Part shown: piece after piece, positions 33,136 to 44,699 of the stretch
Layout of the letters: each line of letters starts with the position of its first letter
How positions within the stretch are numbered: the first letter of the stretch is position 1
Assembly (NCBI GenBank): GCA_047967505.1
Contig: CM106538.1
Source: Dipteris shenzhenensis
Taxonomy: Eukaryota > Polypodiophyta > Polypodiopsida > Gleicheniales
Reading direction: 5' to 3' (one strand)
Length of the DNA stretch: 64,000 nucleotides
Notes under the pieces: generated by a model
The model's database searches: none
The model's input: only the letters and a program-made list of their open reading frames with translations
What the model was told of the DNA's origin: nothing
Program-made: the position numbers and the translations under genes

Positions 33136-35130
33136 GTCTTGTCCTTGACGGCCTTCATCTTGGTCCTGTTGAGAATGTGTACGGCTGTATTGATAGCTTC
33201 ACTCCAATAGGCTTTAGAAAGGTTCCTCCCTCGGAGCATAGCAAGCCCTGTCTCTGTGGTGGTTCTATGCTTCCTCTCGGCTACCCCGTTTTGCTGAGAA
33301 GTATGTGCGGTGGTGAGTTGTCGCTTGATCCCATGCTTGCAACAAAATGTGTTGAACTCATTTGAGGTGAATTCTCCCCCCCTGTCTGTGCGGGACGTCT
33401 TGACATCCTCCCCTGTCTCCTTTTCAACTCTGGCCTTCCAATCCTTGAACTTCTCGAAAGCCTGAGACTTTTCAGCCAAACAATATACCCAGGTCATTCT
33501 ACTGAAATCATCCACAAAGAGAAGTGAGTACCTGGATCCTGCCCACGATGCTGTAGACATTGGGCCACAAATGTCGGCATGAACCAACTCAAGTGGTTTG
33601 CTGGCCCGAAACGAGGCCTCTTGTGGGAACTTATCCCTGTGCTGCTTGCCTTCTAGACAAGCCCTACAGACATCATCCTTGCCTGTAATTGGTGGAAGTC
33701 CATCCACCATCTTCGACTTTGACATTTCAGCCAAGATTCCATAGCTGGCATGACCGAAGCGCTCATGCCAAAGTTTGGACTTTCCGTTGTCTTCATGAAC
33801 CAACATTGCACTGAGGCGGTACAGTCCGTTCTCTTCAACTCCTTGAGCCACCATCTGTCCATTTGCTTTGGATGTCACGGTGACCTTGCCATCTTGAAAG
33901 AGAACTGCCATGTTGTTTTTGTCCATCTGACTTACAGACAGTAAGTTCTTGCAAAGGTTGGGTACATAAAGTACTCCAGAGATATCCTTCTCCTCACCCG
34001 CACTTGTAATGAAAGAAATGCTACCGATGCCCTTCACAGGACACGTCCGGCTATCCCCGACAGAAACTTTGGAATCCGGGTGTGTACTTTCCATGGTTTT
34101 GAACCAAGTCCTTCTGTTGGACATGTGCTTGGAAGCACCGCTGTCAACATACCAACCCTCTTTACCTTCACTGACTGCATATGCTGAACAATGTTCACTG
34201 ATTAAAAACAACTGTCCAGTCGTCACAGTGGCAAAATCATTCTTAGGCTCTTCTTTGTTCCTGGTTTCTCTTCCGCTTCTGATTTGCCTTCTTCTTTCGG
34301 CATTCTTTGGCGGAGTGGCCAAGCTTTTTACAGTAATAGCACTTCATTTTCTTCTTTCGGTCAGCGTCCTCTGACTTCTTGAACTCCTTTGGCTTGGCTT
34401 TTCCAGGCTTGTCTTTGGCCACTAATGCCTTCTCGTCCATTTGCGTAAAGAGTTTCTCTTGAGCCTCCTCCTGAAGCAGGAGTGGGCCAAGCTCCTCAAA
34501 GGTGATTAGCTTAGTCCGTTGACCCGCAGTGACCGTAGTCACAAAACTTTTGAAACTCCGTGGCAATTTGTGGAGTGTGAGCAACGCCAATTGAATCGAG
34601 TCCACCTTTTGACCAACCGCTGTGAGCTAGTCCCGCACGACTTTCACCTTTGTCAGATGATCATGCACACTATCACCCTCATTCATATCAAGATTATAAA
34701 GCTGATGCTGAAGAGTAATGATACGGGCTGTATTATCAGTTTCATACAGCTCCTTCAGTATGGCCCACGCCTCTGAAGATGTCTCTACCAACTGGATATG
34801 AGGAATCACAGCATCTGCTGTCGTGCCAATAAGCATTGCTAACGCTTGAGCATCCCTCTCCTCCCATGCACTGAGTTCATCCGCATCTGCTTCAACTAAA
34901 ACTTCACCTCTTTTGTCCACAATGTCCTCCGGCTTCTCCTCGGTCCCAATCACTATCTTCCACAGCTTCCGTGCCAACAGATGGCTTCGGATCTTGACTT
35001 TCCAGATTGGATAGTTCATCCCATCGAGCTTTCCAGCTTCACCAAAATTGGGAATAAATGAAGAAGGAAGATGACTGGAGAAGGAGGAAGGACGAGCAAT
35101 GGGTGTAGAGGCTTCTGAACGCTGATCCAT
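33136..35130 (-). pseudogene. Outer copia element: gag, protease, integrase
   Basis: The likely gag start is MDQRSEASTP at 35130; an upstream Met at 35223 is in frame, but the sister copies start at MDQ. Gag is broken by a TAG at 34627 (CAG in the middle element). The zinc knuckle is intact, CYYCKKLGHSAKEC, unlike the other two copies. 34322-33136 carries protease DSGASKHMS and the integrase zinc and catalytic parts, including HADICGPM and DRGGEFTSNEFNTF. It ends at AVKDKT against the LTR of the middle element. The continuation is at 22539-23859, minus 242 bp. Confidence 0.9.
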
Positions 35131-35274
35131 CTCGGTGAATAGCAAACTGAAAAGCTGAAGCAAAAGAGATGTACTGACCTCCCGTGCTAGCCTAAGCTGA
35201 AAACAGAATCGCCTTTCTGCCAAGGGACTCCTTCCTTCAGAGAGTGCTTTGATGAAGAAGAGTTGAGAACCTAT

Positions 35275-35287
35275 GGCTCTGATACCA
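35275..35287 (-). promoter_or_regulatory. Primer binding site of outer copia
   Basis: The minus strand reads TGGTATCAGAGCC adjoining the LTR at 35288, matching initiator tRNA-Met. Confidence 0.95.
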
Positions 35288-36000
35288 TGTTAGAGAATAG
35301 GAGGGAATGAATCACTCAAACCTCCACCCAAGATCTCTCCAACTCTTACACACACTCAACTTAGATAGATGATCACAGATGCAATAAACACTCACTCAGA
35401 AATAACTTGGACCGAGAAAGAGAGAGAGTATATTCATCCACCGGATGGTGGGCAGAAAAAACAGCTCACAGGGAGCAATACAAAATACAGCAAAGTGCTG
35501 GAGAATACTGAAGGACTCTCTCTCTCTCACAAACTGCTCCACAACTGAGTGCACAGCACAGCCTTGGAAGGAGGCTTTCAGTCTTGCACTGGATGCTGGA
35601 ATGACTGAAGGAGTGGGCCTTTTATAGGCACTGCCCAGGCCCTGGAGTTGACCGACCAGCAGAGTCGGTACCCTGTCTGGTGGCCGACCAGGTGGGCCCT
35701 AGAAAACCGACCAGGGTTGGCCCTGGTCGGTGGCCCTGGTCGGTGGCCCTGGTTGGGCCGACTTGGCCTGCCACAGGCCCCTATTTAAGGGTGCCCTGTG
35801 CAGCCAGTCTGCGCAGCTGCAGGTGCCTCCAAGTGAGGCGTAAGGCCCCTGTTTCCCTGCTGTTGCAGGCAGCAACCAGCCCGTGTGCTGGTTGCCTATG
35901 ATGCTGGCCTGAGTCTCTCTCTTTCCCCAGCCCTCCTACCTCTCACTGCCCCTTGTCCCCTCAAATCGGGGGCTCACAGGTGGGCACAGTGAGTTTCTAA
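35288..36000 (-). repeat. 5' LTR of outer copia element
   Basis: About 713 bp, starting TGTTAGAGAATAGG in plus reading. The far end reads GTGAGTTTCTAA and then TATAAAG, so the last three bases (ACA) are altered or lost. It shares diagnostic variants with 22365-22538 (TGAGTCTCTCTCTTTCCCC, GAGTTTCTAA) that the inner element's LTRs lack, which is why I pair those two as ends of one element. Confidence 0.85.
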
Positions 36001-36985
36001 TATAAAGCCTATAGGAGACACCTGGTGATCTAGTAGGCGTTATACTGCAGAGGGTTCAGCATACAGAGCTCATGTTGGTGCCAGACCTCAGCGTATGTTT
36101 GCTGCAGATGTTGGTACGGATTTCTATTCTATAGATGAGACCTATTTAGGCTGTACATCCGTGTTCTCTCTCTCTGATCTGAAAGTGTACTTTTGGAGCT
36201 TTGTGTACAGATTTCTATTCTATAAATGAGATCTATTTTGGCTGTACGTCCGTGTATTCTCTCTCAGATCTGACAGAGCTCTCTATCTCTTCTTCTATCT
36301 GCAAAACTACAAGCAAGTTAAATTGCATGTTGTGCCATGTCACAGCTTCGCATCAGATGTCTTGCTTTCTCAGTTGGTGGTTGCAAGGACAGCAGCAGGA
36401 CAGCAGCAGTCCACCTGGCCTGCACATATACAGCAGTGGCAAACAGGGCAGAAACAGCAGCAGAGTTCGCAGGAGACTAGTCTGTGGATTTACAGAAGCA
36501 CTTAGTCTGGAGATTTACAGACTTAGTCAGAGGATTTGCAGACTGAGTCTGTGGAAGGAGTTTGCGGGGCCATTTTCCCTCATTTCATCCATCAGCACTT
36601 GCAGCCTCAGTACAGCCTCAGTACAGCCTCAGCAGCCTGCAGCCTGCAGCCTCCAGCAACTCCAGGGAGGAACAATAGGCTTTGAGCAGCAAAAAGAGAG
36701 AGGGAGAAGACAAGCAGTCTGCCTCTCTCCATCTCCACCTGGAAGGGACCTCCCTTCATGTACAATTACCTTTCTCAGCCCTTTGGGCAACAGTTGTATT
36801 CAGCCTATTGGCAAATAGTAAGCACTATCTATGGGGGGCCGGTTCCAACCCAAACATGCATTTATTCTCACACCCTACAGACACAAGCATGTGTGTTTGT
36901 GTGACTTTCAAGTTCAGTACACGCTTTTGCAGTTACCATTACATAGCAGGCTAGAGAGAGTGTGAGTTAGCTCTGGGCTTGTTAA
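36001..36985 (+). mobile_element. Probable LTR of a further plus-strand retroelement
   Basis: The block ends just before TGGTATCAGAGC at 36986-36997. It contains CAG-rich text, a short (CAGTACAGCCT)n run near 36605 and an internal duplicate. GATTTCTATTCTATAxATGAGA, GGCTGTAC and TCCGTGT occur at about 36118 and again at about 36209. I cannot find TG at a clear left end because it meets the outer copia LTR at 36000. TGTTAA before the primer site is not a standard CA end, so the exact boundary is open. Confidence 0.5.
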
Positions 36986-36997
36986 TGGTATCAGAGC
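36986..36997 (+). promoter_or_regulatory. Primer binding site (tRNA-iMet type)
   Basis: TGGTATCAGAGC on the plus strand, matching the initiator tRNA-Met 3' end. It defines a plus-strand retroelement starting to its left. Confidence 0.8.
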
Positions 36998-37450
36998 TTC
37001 AGAATTTCTTTCCTGAGAGTGTAAGATACAGATTAGGAAGGTTTATCTGTGCACGGTCACCACCCACTATGGCAAGTCAATCATGCCTCCCAACCCCAAC
37101 ATTAAGGGTGAGGCGATATCCGACCATGTGGTGCTCTGCCAGAAGCACCTCCACAAGCAGTAGCAATGCCCTCCGAGGCACAGGTGACTCAATTGGCCAT
37201 GGTAGCCATGATGCACAACAGTCCGAGAACCTCTTCACCCAAACTCTACAACTCTAGGACCTCCCCCACTAAGAACACGCCCCGGGGTCTGTGAGAAAAC
37301 CAACTGATTTGTTCCACTTGATTTTCGCACCAGCGAGAACCGGGACTATGCTGAGCAGGAATGGCACCAGGCTGCGACTGAGAGACCAAGGATGGGCAGC
37401 AAAAGAAGCAGAAGAAGCAAGAGACCACGAGGCTCAAGAAGACAAAGAAG
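36998..37450 (+). pseudogene. Retroelement leader and decayed gag start
   Basis: After the primer site comes a leader, then a start-like region near 37070-37090 reading MPPNPNIKGE and later a basic run rich in Arg and Lys (about 37390-37450: SKRSRRSKRPRGSRRQRR). Stops (TAG) interrupt it. It fits a short remnant of a gag, but no zinc knuckle or pol is seen before the duplicated block begins. Confidence 0.4.
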
Positions 37451-37451
37451 A

Positions 37452-37862
37452 AGTGTGACGGAGTCCATACTTTACCTCCTTCGAGGTTTGGTAGGACTTT
37501 GCATAGCAGGGCCACGTAGTCCATATGACTTTTTCATAAGATTGAAACCGTAAGTCGAACCCACGATCAGTTTGAGCATGTCCCAAAATCATCCAAAGCA
37601 CGTGTACGTAATGCACAAATAATATGACATGTTCTTAGGGAGATATACGTTTGTGTGTGGAAGGTAGATATATCTCTAAGGTCTGTGGAAACAAGTAGGA
37701 AGGAGTCCGTCCTTAACGTCCTTAGAGATTTGGTAGGACTCTGACCTCCTTGACACAGCAGGGCCACGTAGTACAGATGACTTTTTCCTAAGGTTGAAAG
37801 CGCAAGTCAAACCCAGGATGACTTTGAGCATGTCCCAAAATAATCCAAGCAAATTGCACAAG
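37452..37862. repeat. Two copies of a roughly 170-bp segment
   Basis: 37452-37620 and 37690-37862 share GGAGTCC.T.CTTxACxTCCTT, GGTTTGGTAGGACT, GCAGGGCCACGTAGT, ATGACTTTTTC.TAAG.TTGAAA, and GAGCATGTCCCAAAAT.ATCCAA. They differ by an insertion near 37740 and about 15 percent substitutions. The spacer is about 70 bp. Function unknown. Confidence 0.8.
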
Positions 37863-39828
37863 ACATTAGCGCATGCTAATATAGGTCCAGCCTATTGGCT
37901 GCATTGCATCAGAGCCGACAACGTAGATGTGCAGTAACGGAAGAAATAGGAACAAAGAAACACTCGAACCAATCTGTCCACAAGCAAGTACAAGTATGGA
38001 TAGAAGGGAGGGTAGAGGAGAATACCGGGCCTTTCCTCGGCTCTCCCGTCGAATGAAGCGTCCATTGTGCATACTGTTGTGGCGCAGGGGTTGACGATTT
38101 TGAGGCTCCACGCATGTCGCTTCTCAGTCCACAAAAATAATGTCCTGGAAAGGAAAAACCTGTCAAAACTCCAAATTAAATTTTTGAGAAGGGAGGAAGA
38201 GGTCTAAAGGTCAAAGGGGGGGAGCTAGACAAGGGAGATATGTTGAGGCAAAGGGATTGGAAAATGCAGGCAGAAGGAAAAAGGGTTTGAGAGGAGTTAC
38301 CTAGAGTGCAAAGCCGAGAGAGGGGAGTGATTGTAATGGCGGAAGAGAGCAGTAGAAGGAGAGATGAACGGGGGGGAGACACGGAGGCGAGCGGAAGCCT
38401 CCATGTGCCTAGAATCCCTTCTCTGCCTTACTCTAGCACACTACACTCTAAACACCACACCTCTACTCTAGCCCCAGGTTTCCCATTGGAATCCTTCACA
38501 CCTCGAGTTTTCAGAATCACGACCACTTGCAAGCTAACCCTCTCCGATGCTTGCTCGACCATGCCGGCATTTGGGGCACATGCACTTCGTTTGCCTGGTT
38601 CTTCATTACCCCCTGCCCAGGGTGAGAGTAGAGCCGTCAATGTCCGCCCATGGTGCATTAAATGCATCTGGGCCCTCAGCTAGATGTGGACGGCCAAGCT
38701 TGCATGTCCATGATCCGTGGGCTGTGCAATGGTGCGCTAGTCTATTGTAAACACCCTAATCTAGTTTCCCACTATACTTTGGAAAAACCATCACCAAAAT
38801 AATAAAAACCCATTATATATAGTAATTCCGGCGGGCCTTAATCCAGCCACACATACATCTTCAACGTTTTCCCACGACATTAAAATCCAAGAGATAGCAT
38901 CTCTTTTACTCTATGAGTTGATCAAGTTTGTTTGCTTAACATGGATAAAATGTCGAATCAATAGAAAGGTGTGTTCCATTGTGAGAGTCCTTATTAATCT
39001 AACGAGGTTTGTATTTTGGGACCCTCGAAATCTTTTATTGGAGTCGGCAAGATGCTACAAAACAAATTTGTTTAATTGAGAAAGTATAAAGAAAAGTCAT
39101 GCCACATTGATTGACAAAGTATAAAGAAAATTCATGCCACATAATGTAGTTTTGCCACATCCAAAATTGATTTTCTAAATAACCATTGTACCCAAATTTG
39201 ATTTTTTAAAGGACTATCATAGCCAAAAACTACAACATGTGCAAAGGGCTTTATATAAGAATTGAACTTTCTAAGCTACATGTATGAAGTGTTTTCTCTT
39301 CTACTTGTATAATGGTTTGTAAACTTGTTCATTGATGATTGCATCACAAATGTTAATCCAACTAGGACCATCAATCTTTGCTTATCAACTTTTGAGGTGA
39401 ACTTCTCTACTGAGGTTAAGCTACTTGATGGGGCCATAAGGCCACCTACCTATCATGTAGCTTGACAGGAGAGGCACACGTTTGTTGTTTACACAGCTCC
39501 TTGATCTGATATCTCTAGCTCAAGATATTATCTTTTGAAGCCTTAACTTCTTTTGTGTTCCTAGAACTTATGTTCATCTCAATTTGAGCACTTCGAAGAG
39601 TGCTATAGTGGAGAGAGGTTTGTAATTGGATGTTCTTCTCTTTGGCCAATCATTTTGAGTTTTCGTTCTTAGGAGCCCTGATGTGTAGAGGAGTTTACAT
39701 TCCTTTTTTTTATTCTTTTAGTGATTGAGTACTTTGGAGTAGACTTTTGGAAAGGTCTAAGCATTTTATTACAGATTGGCCCCTTTTAACTGTAAAGCAC
39801 AATAGTGCAATGTAAGCCTATGTCAATG

Positions 39829-39829
<1 letters not shown>
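37863..39829. other. Unassigned DNA
   Basis: Several overlapping short frames between 37866 and 38750 on both strands have no family motif. The interval 38760-39829 is AT-rich without a convincing frame. A short duplicated phrase (AAAGTATAAAGAAAATTCATGCCACATA) occurs near 39082 and 39115. Confidence 0.4.

Positions 39830-39872
<43 letters not shown>
39830..39872. repeat. (GA)n microsatellite
   Basis: About 43 bp of uninterrupted AG dinucleotides. Confidence 0.98.
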
Positions 39873-39875
<3 letters not shown>

Positions 39876-42026
39876 CAATTGAGACAAGCAAAACAAGGCT
39901 AAGGCACAAATGTAGCTTAGATTGATGTATGTGACAGGCAAGCACAATGGTGCCCTTTTACAACCCCTATCTTCTCACACTCACAAACATCATGGGTGAT
40001 GTCATTGCAGGGAATGTCCTTGACATCATAGATGATGTTACACAAGAAAAGAATTAAATCTAATCCAACAAGTGAGATAAGTGGCCATGTAGGGGCACCT
40101 TCATACCCACACACTTAGGACTAAAACACATGGATCATAAACTCATGTAGTTGAAGGACAAAATGATGTAATGGGGTGAACCAAGGTGTACAAGGTTTGT
40201 GTGAGTTTGTGTGTCACCACATGGTGGTTAGTGTGACCAAGTTAGGTGGTAGAAGGTTCTATTAGGTGTGATTGAGAGATTCATGGGCTTGATTGAGAGA
40301 TCAGTGGAGTGATTTGTGGATCTGGAGATGCTCTCCTTTGGGGCACATGCATTGTATCAGTTGCCCTTATAAGGGCCTCTCCTCTCTTGAATAAACTACT
40401 CTATTTGTTCATCTTGTTGCCTCTATCTTGTCACCATGCTACTCCAACAGTAGTAATCTCAGCAACATCCTTGATAGCCAATGAAGCTAAAGATTCTTGT
40501 GAACCTCAAGCACTTTGGGATGAAGGAGCTCAATTAGCTCTCAGCCTCACTCCAACCTCATCACTTTCAATGTCAAGGATACCATGATTCTGATCATCCA
40601 AGAAAATATGTCAATTGGGAATGCATTGAAAGCATTGGAGAGCATACTCAAATCATTGGAGAATATATTCATTGCAAAGAACATATTTGGGATCATTGAA
40701 AATAAACTTAAAAATTCTAAGAACTTACAGTCATAAGTAGGTCTAGACTACCTTGTATGACTCAAAAATCTTATAGACTAGTTAGGATCAATTGGATAGG
40801 AAACTAAGACTAAAAGACTAGTTCAAATTGCATTGAATCGTCTAGGGAATAACTATGGGCAAATTGTGACAGCCATGGTCACCAAGGATGCTACATTGAC
40901 TTTTGAGGTCATTTTTGATATTCTAATGCAAAACAAGTGCATAGAAGTTCACTATTGATCCAAAGAATCATGATTAGACATTCTCTACTAACGGCATAAG
41001 TTTCCAAAGAGATTGAGGTAGAAATCAGTATGACTTAAGTAGAAAAAATCATCAAGCAAAATGTAGCTATTCACATAGATATTCATCTAATTACCAAACA
41101 CGTAGCTTCATCTTCCTCACATCAGCACGTTTGTTAAAGAAGAAAACATAACTAATATGTTTGTGCACTTCTCTAGCTTCATTCTATCCTGCCATCTCCA
41201 ACAAGAACCATCTCTAAAAGCTTCTATATACTATGGAGGGCCTATAGCAAACTATTATGGCCAAAACACCTCACCTTGTTCAACTTAGCACCATGAATGT
41301 GCAAGGAGCTTTCAACTCCTCCTTCAGACAACCTTGCCTACAAAATGGCAAAAGTGGAGAGTGTAGAAGTGCTAGGAAGACCTAAAACAACCTAAATCTA
41401 TGGTCTTGGATACTCCCTAAGGTCTCTACATGAACAAAACAAGTAAATTTAAGTAAGTAACAAACAAGGGTAAGCACTCATGGAAGTGAATTCGAAGCTT
41501 CCTCAGTTGGGTATGGAGAAACCTAAGGGGTCATTGTTTATAAACCCCCCATAGCACACACAAGCAAGCTTTTATTAAAAATACCCTAATCTTACATTTT
41601 TCAATTTTCTTATATAATTGATAAACCTGCTCTTGGATGTATATATTTTTCACCCTTAGAATTTAGATAATCTTTCGTAAATCTACACATATAAACTACA
41701 ATAAGTTGCTCTATTATAAATCCCCTCATGCATGTAAATGGCACATAAGTCTCCCTATTAAAATTACCCCTCCATGCACTAACGTACTATATTACATGTC
41801 TATGAGTGACGCCCCAGGTGGAGAAACGACATGGGAAAAGGGAATATGTAGTAAAGTTGGCCAAAAAGTAAATCTTTTTTGATGCAAATTTGAGTCATGT
41901 ACATAAGATTTTAAGGTACATCCAAATTGCCTTTCACGAGTGTGTGTGAGGAGCAAGTTTTTCGAGCGAGTTTTGGAGCGAGTTTTTTTTGGCATCCCAC
42001 TATGTCTTATTCCACCTATTCCAGTT

Positions 42027-42029
<3 letters not shown>
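39873..42029. other. Unassigned; possible decayed LTR promoter near 40.3 kb
   Basis: Around 40365-40400 the text CCCTTATAAGGGCC followed by TTGAATAAACTACTC looks like a TATA box and a polyadenylation-type signal of an LTR. A plus-strand frame at 40309-40587 crosses it. Past 40590 the sequence reads in places like a coiled-coil gag (LKALESILKSLENIF) with many stops. I could not find LTR ends or a primer site. Confidence 0.3.

Positions 42030-42100
<71 letters not shown>
42030..42100. repeat. (CT)n microsatellite
   Basis: About 70 bp of CT dinucleotides. It lies 80 bp left of the LTR at 42181. Confidence 0.98.
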
Positions 42101-42103
<3 letters not shown>

Positions 42104-42180
42104 TGACATCTCTCTCAACTATTCAAGGTTGAGTCCACCTGTGTCCAACACTTGGATCGTGGGATATGCCTTTGAGGCAT

Positions 42181-43360
42181 TGTTAACATCCACAGAGTAC
42201 AGCCACCGAATGCAGGGTAATTAGTGAGTAAAGGTGACCAGGCCGAATGATCTACCTCAATGGACAAGCTCAAGGGAGTTTGATCCCCAAATACACCAAA
42301 GTCAGTGATTACAAGCAATGTGCATACGGAAGGAGTATAGCTCAAACTCAGGGAGTTTGATCCCCAAATACCCAAAGTCCGCTCCAAAGTCCAAGGATTC
42401 AAGGATTCCAGGCACATGCTGTATGATCCAGCTACCAGCACTAGGAACAAGGAGATGCACACTTCAGGTCCACATCCACGGAAGTAAAAGAAGCGCAAGC
42501 AACATGCACTTTTCAGCTCCACATCCACGAAAATAGCCACGCAAATGGAAATAGCCATGAAAGGAGTACAACTCAAACTCAGGGAGTTTGATCCCCAAAT
42601 ATCTCGAGACAGGGTTACCGTTGAGTGTCTTGTGGAAGTTGAGCCTCGCCACTCTAGGTTTTGAGCCTCATGCATGCATGACCACAAACAGGTTAAGGTG
42701 TGAGGGTGCTCAAGGAGTTTGAGCCCCAAATCACCTAAGCATAGGAGTGGCGAGGCTAACACAAGCGCTATTTGGGAGCCGATTAGGAACACCTCCTAAC
42801 GCCAGGCTTGTCCCAAGCACTTTAATATGGTTAATACAAGCATTATTTCCGCTAGTAGGGAGAGAAGGGGTAACAATAGCAATATGCCTTGGCAACCTAC
42901 GAGCCCAAGAGCCCTTGGTTGTTGTAAAGTGAGGGAGAGTGCTAAAAAGGAAAAGGGTAGGCCCTCCCTTCAAAAGGTGACTTGTATAAAAGGCCAAATG
43001 GTTGACTTTGGTCTTCATTGTTGTTTGCACCAAGTTGAATACAAGCTCCCTCTTCTCTTCCAAGAGAGTGTTTTGGGTGTTCTCTTGTTTCCTTCATAGT
43101 GCCTTTGTGGTTGTCACTATATCCCCCTTCACTCCCTTCTCCTTCTTCCCTTCCTTCTCCCTCCTTCTCCCTTCCTTCTTCCTCTCTCCTTCCCTCTTCC
43201 TCGTGTGAAACCACATTGCAACAATCCGGAGGTCGCTTGCGTGACACTTGTGGATGACTCGTGCTATACATTGCTCCCACAAGGAGTAGCTAGGAGTGGA
43301 GACTCTGTCGGCATATCTTCAACATCCCCATGACACGTGAGTCACCACCGAGACCCACTA
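42181..43360 (+). repeat. 5' LTR of the gypsy-type element
   Basis: It starts TGTTAACATC. TATAAAAGG at 42985-42993 is the promoter. The phrase GGGAGTTTGATCCCCAAATA recurs three times within U3 (about 42277, 42352, 42581), a possible enhancer-like repeat. The right end lies between CAACA at 43324 and the primer site at 43367; I cannot place it exactly. Confidence 0.85.
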
Positions 43361-43366
43361 CGTTTT

Positions 43367-43384
43367 TGGTGCCGCTGCCGGGGA
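43367..43384 (+). promoter_or_regulatory. Primer binding site, tRNA-Asp type
   Basis: TGGTGCCGCTGCCGGGGA resembles the TGGCGCCGTTGCCGGGGA that pairs with tRNA-Asp and is used by Athila-like plant gypsy elements, with two transitions. It supports a gypsy lineage distinct from the copia elements, which use initiator Met. Confidence 0.8.
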
Positions 43385-43859
43385 TAAAAGGTATGCTTTT
43401 GCATTTGCACTTGTCTTCCTTCGTCGATATATTCCCATTGCACAAGTCTTCAAGCTTACCTTGGAGCTTGTTAGTGGAGTTGTAGGAGAGAAGAGAGGTG
43501 GAATGTGAGAGAGAGGACGGAAATCTTTTTTTCTTGTAGGAAAGCCATTTGTGAGCATGGGAAGCTTGTCTTTGATGCTTTTTGGTATTTCAAGTTGATA
43601 GGAACTCATAGGCTTGACTTTTAGGTGTGTGTGAGGTCCAAACACCTCAAAAAACCACAAAATTAAGGATTTTTGCCAAGTTTTGAAGTAGTTTTGTGTC
43701 TTAGAACTCACCCTTCTGAATTTTTGCAATTTGGCTTTCAAAAAGTGTTTTGTTTTCAACTTTTTTCATTGAGTAGGTAGATTAGGTAGTGTAGCATCCC
43801 CCCATCACAAAAGTTCATGAACAGAAACTGCAAAATCTTCAGAATCATCAAATCTCAGT

Positions 43860-44640
43860 TGGCGACACTATGTGTGACTATCCCATTGAGTCGACGCTGT
43901 AGCCCTATCACACCGACCAAATACCGCACCGATCGGTGCGCTATTCGTATCCTGCTGGTCAACCTATGTTGACTTGATGCTATAGTTCTATCCTGCTAAC
44001 CTAAACTCTGACCACGGTCTACCTCGTCGCACTGAGTTAATGCGTGTTAGAGTTACTTCCGTGTCGACCTGATAGCCGTTGACTGGTGCTATAGAGTTAC
44101 CCCATTGACCGTTGCTATTCTACTACTCCATCGCCGGTGTGGTGAACCGATCCCCACGCCCGTGCTCATAATCGTTCCCCTCTGCTCGTTGTGTTACTCC
44201 CATCATGTCACCCGTCTCGTTGTTTTGATCCCGTTGTCTGATGTTTTACATTTACCCCGCCGATCGTCGTGATACACTTATCCCACCAATCGTTGACGTT
44301 TTGATTCCCACGCCCATCGCAATACTATCCCGTTGATTGACATGTTGGTAAGATCCCACCGATTCCCTATTCTGCCGCCTGTTGTTATGCCATAGCCCTA
44401 CATCGATGGGGATAGCCCTTGCGACCGTTCGCACTGACCACGTGACAATCATTATTCTGCCGATCGTCGTGATACATTTATCTCACCTCTCGGTGTTATA
44501 TTCTTATTCTACGGCCATCGCTATACGCTTACACCATCGCCTGTCACTAAAACCATATTACACTGCCTGTTGCTATACCCATAGCCCACCGACCGATGCT
44601 ATAGATCTATCCCGCCGACCGGTGCGATACCTCTGGGGTA
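43860..44640 (+). repeat. Degenerate tandem array, unit about 27-40 bp
   Basis: The interval is built from diverged copies of a unit close to ATCCCGCCGACCGNTGCTAT with A/C-rich spacers. Examples lie near 43911, 44098, 44254, 44328, 44455, 44510, 44590 and 44614 (CCGCCGACCGGTGCGATACC). It is GC-richer than its flanks and lies in the leader between the primer site and the first gag-like reading. Copies are too diverged to give one clear period by eye. Confidence 0.6.
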
Positions 44641-44699
44641 GCCAAAGAATTAAAAGAAAATTCAAGAACCTCAGTTTAGCCTAAGTGTCCTCAGCTAGA

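Noticed and set aside
36986-36997. tRNA gene fragments
   Set aside because: TGGTATCAGAGC-type strings at several places are primer binding sites next to LTRs, with no cloverleaf around them.
38306-38683. 125-codon plus-strand frame as a possible missing CPP1 first exon
   Set aside because: Wrong strand for the CPP1-like gene and no transit-peptide or family similarity.
42942-43280. Minus-strand Glu/Arg/Gly-rich frame (also 50666-50971)
   Set aside because: Produced by the CT-rich, CCTT-rich part of the LTR read backwards.
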